Source: Leptospira sanjuanensis (GTDB taxonomy: Bacteria; Spirochaetota; Leptospiria; Leptospirales; Leptospiraceae). Taken from it: 64,000 nt of DNA. The translations under genes and the position numbers were made by a program. Under the pieces are notes generated by a model. The model searched no databases and was not told where the DNA came from. It saw only the letters and a program-made list of their open reading frames with translations. Below, piece by piece: positions 52,853 to 64,000 of this stretch. Location: contig NZ_JAIZBG010000001.1 of the NCBI RefSeq assembly GCF_022267325.1, forward strand, positions 3,530,501 to 3,594,500. The letters run 5' to 3'. Each line of letters begins with the position of its first letter. The first letter of the stretch is position 1.

Positions 52853-53009
52853 GCTTCCCGGGTCTGCAATTCAAGCCGTCCCGCTTCCTGTTTGTTAAAC
52901 AAACTATAGGAGTCAATTTGACCTTTTTTTTTCCATTTCTGAAATTTTTTTATCACCAGTAGTCCGAATTGATTCTTTTTCAAAATATAAGACGGTAGGA
53001 AATAATACC

Positions 53010-53630
<621 letters not shown>

Positions 53631-53665
53631 AAAATTTCATGATTAGGAATCGGAATTATAATTAT

Positions 53666-54499
53666 ATGTCTCGAATATCTAAAATTGTAGCCTCTTCGGG
53701 AGTTTTATTTCTTGTTTTTACGATTTCTTTCCCTCTGGCGGCAAGTACGATCACTCTGAAAAACGGTAAAATCCTTCAGGGTAAGATCGTAAATCAATCG
53801 AGAACCGAAGTTCAGATTGAAGTAAACGGAAAAGTGCAAACGATTCCTAAAACGGAAATTTCCGAAATCAATCTGAAAGATCCTAAAAAAGAAGAAACCA
53901 AGAAAGTTATAACAAAGCAAGAGACGAAAACCGAAGAAAAGCCGGCACCCTCCACTTGGAAAGAAACGAAGTGGACCATTACGGCGAGATCCGCCGTTCT
54001 TCCGGGCTGGGGCCAATGGAAGGTCGGTCAAAAAAAATGGGCAGCGATCAGCTTAGCGCTGTTTGCTGGAGCGGCTCTCTATGCCAATAATGCAAGAGAA
54101 AAGGCAGCTACGGAAGAAAACTCATACAAAACGAATTCCATTGCAATCACGGCCCTTGCGTTCTCCGATCCGAACTTAAATCCAGTAACTTCGGACGAAA
54201 CGGTTCGTGCGACGGCTTTGATTACGAGAGTTTTAGTCACTGCGACGGCAACGAACCCTTATTTCAGCAATTACGACCGCGCGACTTCCCAATACAACCA
54301 AGCGCAATGGCTATTAGGTGCAATTTACGGCTTACAGTTGATTCACACGTTCCTCTTTGCAAGGGATTATGAAAAAATGCAGGCGGCGCTTTCCGATCCG
54401 AATCCCGAAGGATGGAAATTTACCGCTTCTATAGTAAAGAGTCCGGTCAACGGTTTGACGGAAATCACTCCGACTGCCGCTTATACCGTAAAATTCTAA
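53666..54499 (+). CDS. Exported membrane protein with NGK module and PGWGQ segment (paralogue of 2621-3508)
   Basis: About 277 residues from the ATG at 53666; an ATG at 53639 would leave only eight bases to the sigma gene. Signal peptide [26 protein letters not shown], module [20 protein letters not shown]...ISEINLKD, a Lys/Glu-rich linker ([18 protein letters not shown]), [17 protein letters not shown] and a hydrophobic helix ([17 protein letters not shown]), then another ([16 protein letters not shown]). Order and motifs match 2621-3508. Sitting divergent to an ECF sigma/FecR pair that has the same module in FecR, it is a likely target or partner of that system (inference). Confidence 0.82.
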   Translation: MSRISKIVASSGVLFLVFTISFPLAASTITLKNGKILQGKIVNQSRTEVQIEVNGKVQTIPKTEISEINLKDPKKEETKKVITKQETKTEEKPAPSTWKETKWTITARSAVLPGWGQWKVGQKKWAAISLALFAGAALYANNAREKAATEENSYKTNSIAITALAFSDPNLNPVTSDETVRATALITRVLVTATATNPYFSNYDRATSQYNQAQWLLGAIYGLQLIHTFLFARDYEKMQAALSDPNPEGWKFTASIVKSPVNGLTEITPTAAYTVKF

Positions 54500-54597
54500 G
54501 ATTCTTTTAAAACTTCTTTGAAAGCGCGCGGGAATTCGTTTTCAGGAAACCCGCATCGTTGAAATCGTTTAATCTATGTTATTCGAAAATCAGGTTT

Positions 54598-55080
54598 TTA
54601 CTTCAAGCTTTCCGCGTATTTGCTCAGATTCGCGACGTGTTGCTTTCCGCCTTCGATCGCGCCGTATTTTTGATTCACTCTTTCCAGCTCTTCCTTGGAA
54701 GGGAAGATCTGTTCCATCGTTAGATTCGTACCTTCGCCCACTTCTTCGAAGGTAACCTTTGCTTGAAAATCGACGTCTTTCGCTCCTTCTCCGTCGCCGA
54801 GATGTTTATAATAGATGTGATACGGTTTCTTGATTTCTATAAACTGAATCTTGTTTTTGTAATCGTGTCCGTCAGGACCGTGCATGATAAAATCCCAGAT
54901 CCCCCCGTTCGAAAAATTCATGCTATTGCTCGTCAAAGTGAAGCCGTCCGGTCCCCACCACTGAGTCAGATGTTCCTCCAATGACCATATCTCGAACAGT
55001 AATTCGGCCGATATTTCAAAATATCTTTTATAGATTACCTTGTTGCCTTCGATGATCGTTTCTGTTTCATTTTTTATCAT
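54598..55080 (-). CDS. SRPBCC/AHSA1-domain protein
   Basis: 160 residues of the AHSA1-like SRPBCC fold: [54 protein letters not shown] and [42 protein letters not shown]. Ligand unknown. Its ATG overlaps the ArsR gene by 14 bases, a frequent pairing of ArsR with SRPBCC. ArsR probably controls it with itself. Confidence 0.87.
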   Translation of the reverse strand: MIKNETETIIEGNKVIYKRYFEISAELLFEIWSLEEHLTQWWGPDGFTLTSNSMNFSNGGIWDFIMHGPDGHDYKNKIQFIEIKKPYHIYYKHLGDGEGAKDVDFQAKVTFEEVGEGTNLTMEQIFPSKEELERVNQKYGAIEGGKQHVANLSKYAESLK

Positions 55081-55396
55081 GGGATCGCTCCTTTTTAATT
55101 TTCGAAATGTATCGATCCAGTTTGTCCAAACGTTTGTTCCATAGATTTTTTATATCGAGCAGCCATTCTTCCACTTCGTCGATTCCCGAATCGTTTAAAC
55201 TATAGATGCGTTTTTGTGCGTCCTTCTTCATATGAAGAACTTTCGCTTCTTGTAATACTTTTAAGTGTTGTGATATCGCGGGCGGACTCATCTTGAAATT
55301 CCGGCTGATCGCGGTCGAAGTAAGTTCTCCGCTCTTGGCCACCAATTTCACGATTTCCCTTCTCGTATCGTCCGCAAGAGCGGCAAACGCATTCAT
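55067..55396 (-). CDS. ArsR-family repressor
   Basis: 109 residues: [66 protein letters not shown], the standard winged-helix of ArsR. No Cys pair is visible, so it is not an obvious metal sensor. It overlaps the AHSA1 gene, and a perfect palindrome lies 22 bases upstream. The AHSA1 protein may bind the ligand that relieves repression. Confidence 0.92.
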   Translation of the reverse strand: MNAFAALADDTRREIVKLVAKSGELTSTAISRNFKMSPPAISQHLKVLQEAKVLHMKKDAQKRIYSLNDSGIDEVEEWLLDIKNLWNKRLDKLDRYISKIKKERSHDKK

Positions 55397-55418
55397 ACAT
55401 GCATATTAAACCATATTC

Positions 55419-55442
55419 TTAATTAAGTCAATACTTAATTAA
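55419..55442. promoter_or_regulatory. Probable ArsR operator palindrome
   Basis: Arms TTAATTAAGT and ACTTAATTAA are perfect inverted repeats with CAAT between them, 22 bases upstream of the ArsR ATG. The 10-base arms and AT-rich form fit an ArsR-type site. Confidence 0.6.
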
Positions 55443-55655
55443 ACAAAACAAAAAACTTAAACTTCCAAAGGAACTTTCGGTTCCGTTCGTTACGGAAATA
55501 TCGAATCGGACATCATAAACAGGCCGAATTCAGAATCGGTTGAAAGGAATGGCTCGCGGATTCCATTCTGAATTCGTTAGAAGGGACCGAGTGTCAAAAA
55601 TCAGGCTTTGGATAATCAGTATGGCTTGCGACCGATTAAGAATGTTCTGCAGATT

Positions 55656-56663
55656 TTACTGACGAATACAAATCAAGCGCGCGGGGGTGGAGCAACTGAA
55701 GTAATAACTCGCGATCGCGGACGAACTCGTTGAGTTCGTTACACCGTTGTAGCCGAAGCCGGTAGTACCGTCCGTATACGTCGAACAAGTATAAGAACCG
55801 CCCATTGGATCGAAAGAGGAGCTTCCGATTCCTGTCCAAAAACTCAACGTAGAAGTATCGCTGCTATGATTGATGCTCGAATTCAATGGAAACGTAAAGA
55901 TCGCGCTTCCCGTCCCGATTCCGTTGCTGGTCCCGGTCGCAATGTAAGCTCCCTCCGGTGCGGAAGCGCTGTAAGAAAAATAACGAACTCCGACTTTCAA
56001 CGGCCAATCGGTTTCCAGTACGCCGCCGGACTTAGTCGGATTTCGAACCGTATCGATACCCAACAAAGCCTTGTATTCGGAAGCGGCTCCCGGTAAAGCG
56101 GAAGGCTTCTCCGCCTGACATTTTGCGTCGGCTCCCGCAACTCCGCCCAAGTTTCCGGTAAATCCCGGTCCGGTTACGCCCGGTGTTGAAGAATTGCTCG
56201 CAAGAAAAATACAACGATCCCGATCCGTCACATTGAACTTCAACGCATACACTTTCGAATCGGAAACGCGGGTTGCGTTAAGCGTCATCGTATCGTCCAA
56301 ACAATCGTTATCGATTGCGGTGATCGTTACGTTCGCGGTATTCGAACCGGAATACGTAAAAGTCGCGGGAGAAATCGTGGGGCCGCCTGCTGTATCCGCC
56401 CAGGCGAAATTAAACTGCTCGACCGAAGCCGCTCTCGTTTTTAGCGTAAGCGTTACCGAAGTGGATTGTCCTTCGTTCAGCGTTGGAAATTTGGTGGAAT
56501 CGAACGGATTGTCGTCAACGGGCAGTATCGCGGGAAGAATGTTCGCAATCAATCCTACCCCGCCCTTGGAGAGATCCATTTCGATTTTCTCCGCTTGGCT
56601 ACAGGAAAGAAGAATGAATACTAAAAATAAAAATCCCAAAAAATGAATCCGAACGATCGACAT
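55656..56663 (-). CDS. DUF1554-domain surface lipoprotein (leptospiral)
   Basis: 335 residues with a lipobox LVFILLSCSQAE (Cys 21). A beta-rich middle (about 55-150, LNEGQSTSVTLTLKTRAASVEQF and IDNDCLDDTMTLNATRV) is followed by the DUF1554 domain: CIFLASNSSTPGVTGPGFTG, GGVAGADAKCQAEKPSALPG, SEYKALLGIDTVRNPTK, and YFSCSTPARLICIRQ. DUF1554 occurs in leptospiral Len proteins and relatives that bind host factor H, laminin or fibrinogen. Binding by this one is inference. It is transcribed alone. Confidence 0.85.
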   Translation of the reverse strand: MSIVRIHFLGFLFLVFILLSCSQAEKIEMDLSKGGVGLIANILPAILPVDDNPFDSTKFPTLNEGQSTSVTLTLKTRAASVEQFNFAWADTAGGPTISPATFTYSGSNTANVTITAIDNDCLDDTMTLNATRVSDSKVYALKFNVTDRDRCIFLASNSSTPGVTGPGFTGNLGGVAGADAKCQAEKPSALPGAASEYKALLGIDTVRNPTKSGGVLETDWPLKVGVRYFSYSASAPEGAYIATGTSNGIGTGSAIFTFPLNSSINHSSDTSTLSFWTGIGSSSFDPMGGSYTCSTYTDGTTGFGYNGVTNSTSSSAIASYYFSCSTPARLICIRQ

Positions 56664-56817
56664 GTCTTTGCAACCTTTCTATCGGGAGAATTCTTCCGAA
56701 TTTCTCCGTTCTCTTTTTAGAGCGTAGAATCAATCTATCTTAGAAAGTTTGAATTGAAAACAGAATTTTCGCACGACTAACAAAATTTATATCAAAGTCG
56801 TATTAAAATCTGCCAAA

Positions 56818-58842
56818 TTAAACGGAAATTTTTTCTTTCCCTTTGACTTTCGAAATTTCCTTTCGAAAATTTTCATACGGATCTTCGTTTGTGCTTTCGG
56901 AAGAAGCGCCCTTACCGGCTTTACCGGACGTTGCTCCCGGATCGGGTTTGGAAGCGAACCAGGAATCCAAATACTTCAAAGCCCTGGAAATTTTTTCGTT
57001 TTGAAAATCCTCGTCTTTGTTTCTGAGTTTGAATTCTAAGTTCTTCTTTTTTTCGGACAATACTTTATGAATTTCTTTCGCGCGAGATCGAAACGTTTCG
57101 TCGTCCGGATACATCACGATCGAATCGTTCTTATCACCGGCCGGATCGGAAAGAAGTACGAACTTTTCCCGATCGATGATTTGATGAACCACATCGGAAG
57201 AAGTTCCCGGAACTTCAAAGAGAACGTCCTTTAACAACGGGGGAATCATCTTTTGAAAATAATATTGATTCAAAGCCTCGGATACTTTCGATTTTTGTTC
57301 GAGCGCTTTGATTCTTTCTTCTTCTTTTAATTTTTCCTGAATCTTACTTTGTTCCGACTTCAAAACGGCTTCGCGGTTTTTGGATCTTAAAAAAGATTGT
57401 TCGGATCTGATTTTTTCCTTTGCGGATTGAAAGAACATATCCTGTAGCAGCTTTCCGATTCCGAAAAAATCCAGAATCGCAAAATACCACGGAAAGTACT
57501 CCACATATCCTTTGCGAAGAACCTTTCCGTAACCTTTAACGAATTCTCCGTCTTTGAATACGCCTCGCAGCGCGTCTTCGTTGAGTTCGATCAAGTTTCG
57601 AATGCTCAACACTTTCCAAGCTTCCACCGAAGCAACAGTCGCCAAAGACTTGATTACGGACTTTACCGTTTCGACGTCGATTCTCATAAAAGAATGCATC
57701 GTCACGCCTTTCGTTTCCCATGTGGAATAGGCGAGATGCATGTCTTCTGTAAAAAGTTTTTTCAACTCGGCGGGAAACGTTCTGAATTCTTCATCGGGAA
57801 TGAATAAGACGAGTTTGTCCCAACGTCCGGTTTGTTTTGCTAGATGATCGCTCATTTCGTGGAACCGATTTCGAATCTGTTCGTGATAGGAAAGTCCGAG
57901 AGAATTTTCGATTTCATCTCCTAAACTTCGAATCAGCTCCACCCCCATCAGCTTGCGTTTTTGTTTTCTTTCGGGATCGGAATCTACGACCTTTTCGATC
58001 GCTTCGGCCCTTTTTCTTCCGAAAGAAGTGGTAGGCGTCGCGGAAGGATCGTTCGCGTGAAGCCGTTCCTCGTGCGAAATCATATTGAAGGCGTCCGATA
58101 AAGCCCATTTGTATTTTGGAAAGATCTTCTTAAAATGAAACTCGTCCACGAGTTCGAACAAACTCTGAAGTTCTTTGGACTTTACCGTAAGATATCCGAA
58201 CTCCGGTATTTCCCGGATTCTTCCCTTTTTGATCAATCCGTCCGTGATTTCGAACAGCATGTCCTTTACGTAATCCGAATTTAATGGAATACTAATATAC
58301 GGAGGTTTGAAAAAATTTTCCGGATTGAAGAAGAGTTTCAATTTCGAAGGATTCTCCCCTTTAAAATCCGCCTCCAAATCTTCCCATAAAACTTCCTTCC
58401 CGAGAACGGGTCTGCTTTCCAAATACGTAAGAATCGAGTTGATCGAAAGATCGATAAGAGAAAGATAAATGCGCGTTAGATCTCCGAGTTCCGTATCTGG
58501 GTAGGCAACGTAACAAGGTTTTAGTTTTAATTCGGAAGTCGCGGGATCGATATAGAAATAGGCGAACTGAAGAGCGACTCCGTCTTCCAGCAGACGTTTG
58601 ATATGAAAAACGACTTCGGCTGTTGTTAGCTCTGCGGCTTCGGGAACTCTGGATTCCACTTGAAATAAGTTTTGAGACTTCGCGTTTTTATGATTCGTCT
58701 GCGAAACTACGGCCTTATAAACGGAGTGCGTAAGTCTATCGTTCAGATAATAACTTACGACTTCGTTGATCTTTTTAACTTTTAAAAAGTTGGGTTGCGT
58801 TTGGTTTCCACCCAACGCTGGATTTAAGGCCGGCTTACTCAT
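56818..58842 (-). CDS. Large soluble protein of unknown function
   Basis: 674 residues, no signal peptide, no recognised domain. Segments: VVSYYLNDRLTHSVYKAVVSQTNH near the start, HIKRLLEDGVALQFAYFYIDP, YPDTELGDLTRIYLSLIDLSIN, a central MGVELIRSLGDEIENSLGL and YVEYFPWYFAILDFFGIGKLLQDM, then an elongated coiled part (NREAVLKSEQSKIQEKLKEEERIKALEQKSKVSEAL) and a charged tail (GKAGKGASSESTNED). It looks like a spirochaete-specific cytoplasmic protein. Divergent from phosphoglycerate mutase; no neighbour reveals a function. Confidence 0.8.
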   Translation of the reverse strand: MSKPALNPALGGNQTQPNFLKVKKINEVVSYYLNDRLTHSVYKAVVSQTNHKNAKSQNLFQVESRVPEAAELTTAEVVFHIKRLLEDGVALQFAYFYIDPATSELKLKPCYVAYPDTELGDLTRIYLSLIDLSINSILTYLESRPVLGKEVLWEDLEADFKGENPSKLKLFFNPENFFKPPYISIPLNSDYVKDMLFEITDGLIKKGRIREIPEFGYLTVKSKELQSLFELVDEFHFKKIFPKYKWALSDAFNMISHEERLHANDPSATPTTSFGRKRAEAIEKVVDSDPERKQKRKLMGVELIRSLGDEIENSLGLSYHEQIRNRFHEMSDHLAKQTGRWDKLVLFIPDEEFRTFPAELKKLFTEDMHLAYSTWETKGVTMHSFMRIDVETVKSVIKSLATVASVEAWKVLSIRNLIELNEDALRGVFKDGEFVKGYGKVLRKGYVEYFPWYFAILDFFGIGKLLQDMFFQSAKEKIRSEQSFLRSKNREAVLKSEQSKIQEKLKEEERIKALEQKSKVSEALNQYYFQKMIPPLLKDVLFEVPGTSSDVVHQIIDREKFVLLSDPAGDKNDSIVMYPDDETFRSRAKEIHKVLSEKKKNLEFKLRNKDEDFQNEKISRALKYLDSWFASKPDPGATSGKAGKGASSESTNEDPYENFRKEISKVKGKEKISV

Positions 58843-59016
58843 CGCCTCTCCACTGTTAGACTATCTAGATAATTTTCAGATTTTTCGGAAGGCTTTTCGT
58901 TTAATGGTAACTTCAGTTTTTTCATCGGATCTACGAATGGAAAGCAAATTTCCAAGTTTTTTTCAGATTTGATTCTCTTGACTTCTCGCCTAGCCGACTG
59001 GTTCCATGAATCTAAC

Positions 59017-60657
<1,641 letters not shown>

Positions 60658-60701
60658 TCCGAAACAATTTGTTTCTGCGCGGCTACTTAGGAAAGTCCTT
60701 C

Positions 60702-61940
60702 TTAGGGAAGATCGCGCAGTTTGTTAAACGAAATCGAACAGAAAATCGCGGAAATCAAAATAAAAATTCCCGAAAATCCTAAAGACCAAGGTTGTCCGTA
60801 AAGATCTGCGAGCCTGCCGGTCAACAAACCGGCGAGCGCCGGAGTCGTCTGAAAGATCAAACTGTAAAAACTCATGACCCGTCCCCGAACTCCGTCCGGA
60901 GTGATCAACTGCAGCGTGGAAGGAATCAACGCACTGAGAAGTCCTCCCAAAATTCCCGTAGTCAATAGAAGCGCCGCCGATAGAATCGCGTTTTGAGAAT
61001 TAGCGATCGCTAATGCGATGATTCCCGTAAGAAAAGTCGCGGCCAACATCACGTAGCCGCGATGAAAACGGTCGTGCAGAAGTCTCGCTCCGATTCCGCC
61101 GATAAACAATCCGAGTCCCAGAGTTCCCATATACAACCCTCTTCCCTGTTCGTTTAACAATAATATGTTTTTTGCGAATTGCGGAAGAACCACCTGCATC
61201 GGTCCCACCATAAAGATCGCGAACGCGGTCAGAATCAAAAGTTCCACGGAGACTTTTTCGGTTTTTAAAAAGAGAAGCCCGGTTTTCAGACCTTCCCAGA
61301 TCGTTTCTTTTTCGACGGAAACCGTTTCCCGAATTTTTACCAGGATTAAAAACAAATATCCGAACAGATACAAAGCGCCGATCGTATAAAACAGTATATC
61401 CCAATCCTGCTTTTGTTTGATCAAACCTACGATCATCGGAGCCAATCCGAATCCTACGATAATCAGGATGTTCAACATCATCGTTGCCTTTCCCGTGTCT
61501 TTCGCATCGACCAAATTGCCGAGCAATGTCAATCGACCGGGAATCATAAACGTCAGAGCGAGTCCGTTGTATGCGGCAAGAAGAATTAAAATCCAACGAA
61601 GATCATAGTTCATTCTTCCCGTTCCGATCAGAATTCCTATAATCAATGCGGAAAGAATGTAGTTCGTCTGAAAGAGATACAGAATCTTCAAACGCGAATA
61701 TCGATCGAGAACGGCTCCCACAAAAAAACTGAACAAGATCGTGGGCAACACGTTCGCAAAAAAGATCGAGCCTGCAAACGTCTGCGATCCGGTGATGTCC
61801 AGCGAGTATATAATCAAAGAGTAATTGAGCATATTCCCCGCGAGCAAGGTCACTCCCGTATTTGCATAAAAGTACAGAAGACTCTTTTTGGAAAACGTCT
61901 CGTTTTCTTTTTGTGATTGCTGATGTTTGGATTTGTTCAT
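60702..61940 (-). CDS. MFS transporter
   Basis: 412 residues with twelve hydrophobic helices. The N-terminus has FFANVLPTILFSFFVGAVLDRYSRLKILYLFQ with the DRYSR loop typical of the MFS_3 / drug-efflux-like group; a central hydrophilic loop (ETVSVEKETIWEGLKTG) splits two bundles. Substrate unknown. Its ATG lies 28 bases after the M48 gene stop, so it is the third gene of an operon. Confidence 0.85.
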   Translation of the reverse strand: MNKSKHQQSQKENETFSKKSLLYFYANTGVTLLAGNMLNYSLIIYSLDITGSQTFAGSIFFANVLPTILFSFFVGAVLDRYSRLKILYLFQTNYILSALIIGILIGTGRMNYDLRWILILLAAYNGLALTFMIPGRLTLLGNLVDAKDTGKATMMLNILIIVGFGLAPMIVGLIKQKQDWDILFYTIGALYLFGYLFLILVKIRETVSVEKETIWEGLKTGLLFLKTEKVSVELLILTAFAIFMVGPMQVVLPQFAKNILLLNEQGRGLYMGTLGLGLFIGGIGARLLHDRFHRGYVMLAATFLTGIIALAIANSQNAILSAALLLTTGILGGLLSALIPSTLQLITPDGVRGRVMSFYSLIFQTTPALAGLLTGRLADLYGQPWSLGFSGIFILISAIFCSISFNKLRDLP

Positions 61941-61968
61941 ATTTGATTCGGATCGATCACGGATCGAT

Positions 61969-62871
61969 TTAGGATTTTCGTCCTTCGATCCATTCTTCGT
62001 CGTAGTCTTGTTTTTCGAAGGTGGTTCTCGCCTTCAAGTTTCGCCCGCCTTTGTATCTTCTTTCCTCGGAATGGGAAGACCACCACTGATCGGCTTTTTC
62101 GGAAAACTTCTCCCTTCTTAAATCCATGTGAGGATGCGATTGAAAGTATTCGCTGATGAGTTTGGCTTTTTTGGTTCCCGACTCGGGAGAATATTTTTCC
62201 AATCGAAGAAACGCAAGTCCCACTCCGTTCGGATCATACATCGTATTCAAGATCAAATCGAACGCGTATTCGTCCGCTTCGTCTTCCTGCGTTTTGTTGT
62301 ATGCGTGTCTCGTCATCCATTGAAACGCGAAGTCCGCAAGCTTGCCTAACGTTTCCGTTCCGATCTTCGCAGCCAGCAGTTCGAAACGAACGCCGTCCAT
62401 ACAATGCGATTTTTCGATATGACCCACCTCGTGCGCGAGAACGGCCACCAACTCGTGTTCGGACTTGAGAGTCGTCATCAAACCTCTCGTAACGAAGATC
62501 ACTCCTCCGGGCAGCGCAAACGCGTTCGGCGATTCCTCTTCCATCACGTAAACCGTGTAATCGAACGGTTTCTGTTTATACGCAGTGAGAGTTCCGATCA
62601 ACTGATTTAGATAAACGTAATCTTTGTCGTTCGGATTCTGCATCTCCGTAAATCGTTCACGGATCGCGTCGCCGTATTCCTTTTCGTCGAGAGAATCAAC
62701 GGACAAAACTTTCGTTAGCGCGCGGTTCATCGTTCGAATCGGCTTGCCGAGAATCTGGTAAAAGGGAGCTAACGTGGAGTTTCGTTCCGTTTGAATCTGT
62801 TCTTTGTATAATAAGAACATCAGAACGCTTCCAAAACCCAATATCCCTATAAAAAAAATCAATCGTTTCAT
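61969..62871 (-). CDS. M48-family zinc metallopeptidase
   Basis: 300 residues. An N-terminal anchor or signal helix (LIFFIGILGFGSVLMFLLY) comes first. The zinc motif is VAVLAHEVGHIEKSHCM (HEVGH) and the third ligand is in EDEADEYAFDLIL. In VFVTRGLMTTLKSEHELVAV the preceding M48 pattern is present. Such proteases degrade damaged membrane or envelope proteins; BepA-like. Start codon follows directly the stop of the upstream gene (TAAATG). Confidence 0.92.
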   Translation of the reverse strand: MKRLIFFIGILGFGSVLMFLLYKEQIQTERNSTLAPFYQILGKPIRTMNRALTKVLSVDSLDEKEYGDAIRERFTEMQNPNDKDYVYLNQLIGTLTAYKQKPFDYTVYVMEEESPNAFALPGGVIFVTRGLMTTLKSEHELVAVLAHEVGHIEKSHCMDGVRFELLAAKIGTETLGKLADFAFQWMTRHAYNKTQEDEADEYAFDLILNTMYDPNGVGLAFLRLEKYSPESGTKKAKLISEYFQSHPHMDLRREKFSEKADQWWSSHSEERRYKGGRNLKARTTFEKQDYDEEWIEGRKS

Positions 62872-64000
62872 TTAAAACCGATCCCGGTATTTGTTATAAA
62901 TCGTATTCATTAAAAGCAATATACTTCCCACTCCCAAGAACACGACCGCTTTGAGAATCGTTCCGGAAGAAGAAAGGTCGTGAAAGATCAACCTTCCCAC
63001 GCAGAACAACAAAAGTCCCAAGGAAAGATAACGGAACCAGGACTCTTTCAAAAACAATCCTAGCAGGAAGATCAAGAATGCGAGAGTGGACCAAAGCAAA
63101 GTAAGGACCGCGCTCGAAAAGGACCAATAGAGGAATAGAAAAATTCCTATAAAGAAAGGATAATATACCACTCCGTTGAGATAGGTTCCGGTCTTGTCCG
63201 CGATTCCTTTTAAAAAACCGAGGCCGAGCGGAAACCCTATATTCTCCTTTCCGTATCCTCGATAAGCTCGGAACACGAATAAGAATAAAAGAAGAATGGT
63301 GAGAACGCCGGGGATCCACTTAGCCTGCATCCAATGTGCGACTGGATTGTCTTCGGTCGACACGATAAAGGTCAGATAAAAGCAGGCAAACAAATGAAAT
63401 AGAATTCCATACCATCGAAATCTCGAAAGGTTTTCCTGTTTTCGAATCCCGAGTTCCAAAACTCCGAGTGCCGCGACCGCAAACGCGACGCTGATCCAAG
63501 ATTCGCTTACGACGGAATAGGAGATCAAACCCAGAAAGAAAAGACAACCTTCGTTTAACAACGGATATACGATCTGCCAAAAACGGACGTTTTCAGTTTC
63601 TCTAATATTGGAAGTCGCCCAATAAATCCAAACGGACATCCCGAGGACCGCGGTCCAATTGGAAGCCGACAAAAATCCAAGATACATATAGGAGGACTGT
63701 AAATCCACATAAACGTAATGAACCGTAAACGCGATCAATCCCAGCCAGGAAGCTCGTTTAAGAAAATCGGAAAGGATCGCGATCGAAAGAGAATCCATCT
63801 TTCTTCCGAAAAATTGCCCGAATTCCAAAAACGAAATCGACAACAAAGCCCAAGCCGGTCCGACGATGAGATTGGAGATCGGATTCAAAACGTCCTTCGT
63901 ATAAATATACACACTCAGAACGATTCCGAAAACTCCGAGATAGCCGGGCAATACGTTGTAATACTTTTGAAAGAATCGAAGCGGAGCTTTCCAAATTCCC
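62872..64000 (-). CDS. Multi-pass membrane protein (partial, 5' end outside window)
   Basis: The frame is open to base 63999, reading GIWKAPLRFFQKYYNVLPGY before the apparent TTG at 63951, so the true start lies beyond the window. About 375 residues are visible with roughly ten hydrophobic helices (LGVFGIVLSVYIY; WLGLIAFTVHYVYVDL; GVLTILLLFLFVFRAYRGYG; FFIGIFLFLYWSFSSAVLTLLW). It is possibly a DUF2339-type large membrane protein; I am not sure. The gene ends directly at the M48 start, so the three genes make one operon. Confidence 0.75.
   Translation of the reverse strand, partial: GIWKAPLRFFQKYYNVLPGYLGVFGIVLSVYIYTKDVLNPISNLIVGPAWALLSISFLEFGQFFGRKMDSLSIAILSDFLKRASWLGLIAFTVHYVYVDLQSSYMYLGFLSASNWTAVLGMSVWIYWATSNIRETENVRFWQIVYPLLNEGCLFFLGLISYSVVSESWISVAFAVAALGVLELGIRKQENLSRFRWYGILFHLFACFYLTFIVSTEDNPVAHWMQAKWIPGVLTILLLFLFVFRAYRGYGKENIGFPLGLGFLKGIADKTGTYLNGVVYYPFFIGIFLFLYWSFSSAVLTLLWSTLAFLIFLLGLFLKESWFRYLSLGLLLFCVGRLIFHDLSSSGTILKAVVFLGVGSILLLMNTIYNKYRDRF

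Overview
The window looks like chromosomal DNA of a Leptospira species. The signs are a DUF1554 lipoprotein of the leptospiral type, spirochaete-style lipoboxes, 7TM-DISM/SpoIIE phosphatases, a Leptospira-like gene repertoire, and frequent TTG/GTG starts. By eye the GC content is in the forties (not counted), which suggests one of the higher-GC species of the pathogenic branch. That placement is inference. I saw no rRNA, tRNA, phage, insertion sequence or CRISPR array. The first and last genes run off the window.

Layout. 1-8.2 kb: the end of an RND efflux pump, a membrane protein with an NGK/DGR module, a multi-PAS histidine kinase, an enoyl-CoA hydratase, and a MarR/SRPBCC/DUF3052 group. 8.2-19.5 kb: a sulfatase-fold lipoprotein, an alpha/beta hydrolase, two MaoC-type dehydratase genes (HadA/HadB-like), a 7TM SpoIIE phosphatase, a patatin, a TPR lipoprotein, a DUF2062 protein, a PanE-like reductase and a secreted lipase. 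19.9-23.7 kb: a tight operon of a beta-CASP metallo-RNase, an AMP-phosphorylase-type enzyme and a PRPP synthetase. 23.7-38 kb: a second 7TM SpoIIE phosphatase with TPRs, an OmpA-domain protein, CutA, a second patatin, a GNAT protein, dihydroorotase, homoserine dehydrogenase with a STAS protein, HflX and a HEAT-repeat protein. 37.6-41.9 kb: an overlapping trpE-trpG-ABC exporter-receiver operon. 42-47.4 kb: acyl-CoA dehydrogenase, thiolase, an acetoacetate-decarboxylase-like protein, and a fatty acid desaturase with its TetR regulator. 47.7-51.6 kb: rhodanese, a perfect 18 x 18 bp tandem repeat, an ABC-F ATPase, a 56-residue protein and DoxX. 51.8-54.5 kb: an ECF sigma/FecR pair beside a divergent membrane protein. 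54.6-64 kb: ArsR/AHSA1, a DUF1554 lipoprotein, a large unknown protein, phosphoglycerate mutase, and an operon of a membrane protein, an M48 protease and an MFS transporter.

How the genes fit together. Many genes concern lipids: lipase, two patatins, hydrolase, enoyl-CoA hydratase, dehydratase pair, acyl-CoA dehydrogenase, thiolase and desaturase. This suits an organism that lives on long-chain fatty acids. A second theme is signalling by partner switching (two SpoIIE phosphatases, a STAS antagonist), an orphan kinase, a stand-alone receiver and a sigma/FecR pair.

Most notable observations: (1) a repeat family with core GCGACCCRTAGGGAGC in three places, once inside a coding region and once at the edge of the 18 bp array; (2) a short beta-rich module shared by the FecR C-terminus, the divergent neighbour of the sigma factor, and a paralogue 50 kb away; (3) the three-gene RNA-to-PRPP operon; (4) several clear palindromic operators next to MarR, TetR and ArsR genes; (5) convergent genes whose stop codons are nested in the same 4 bases.
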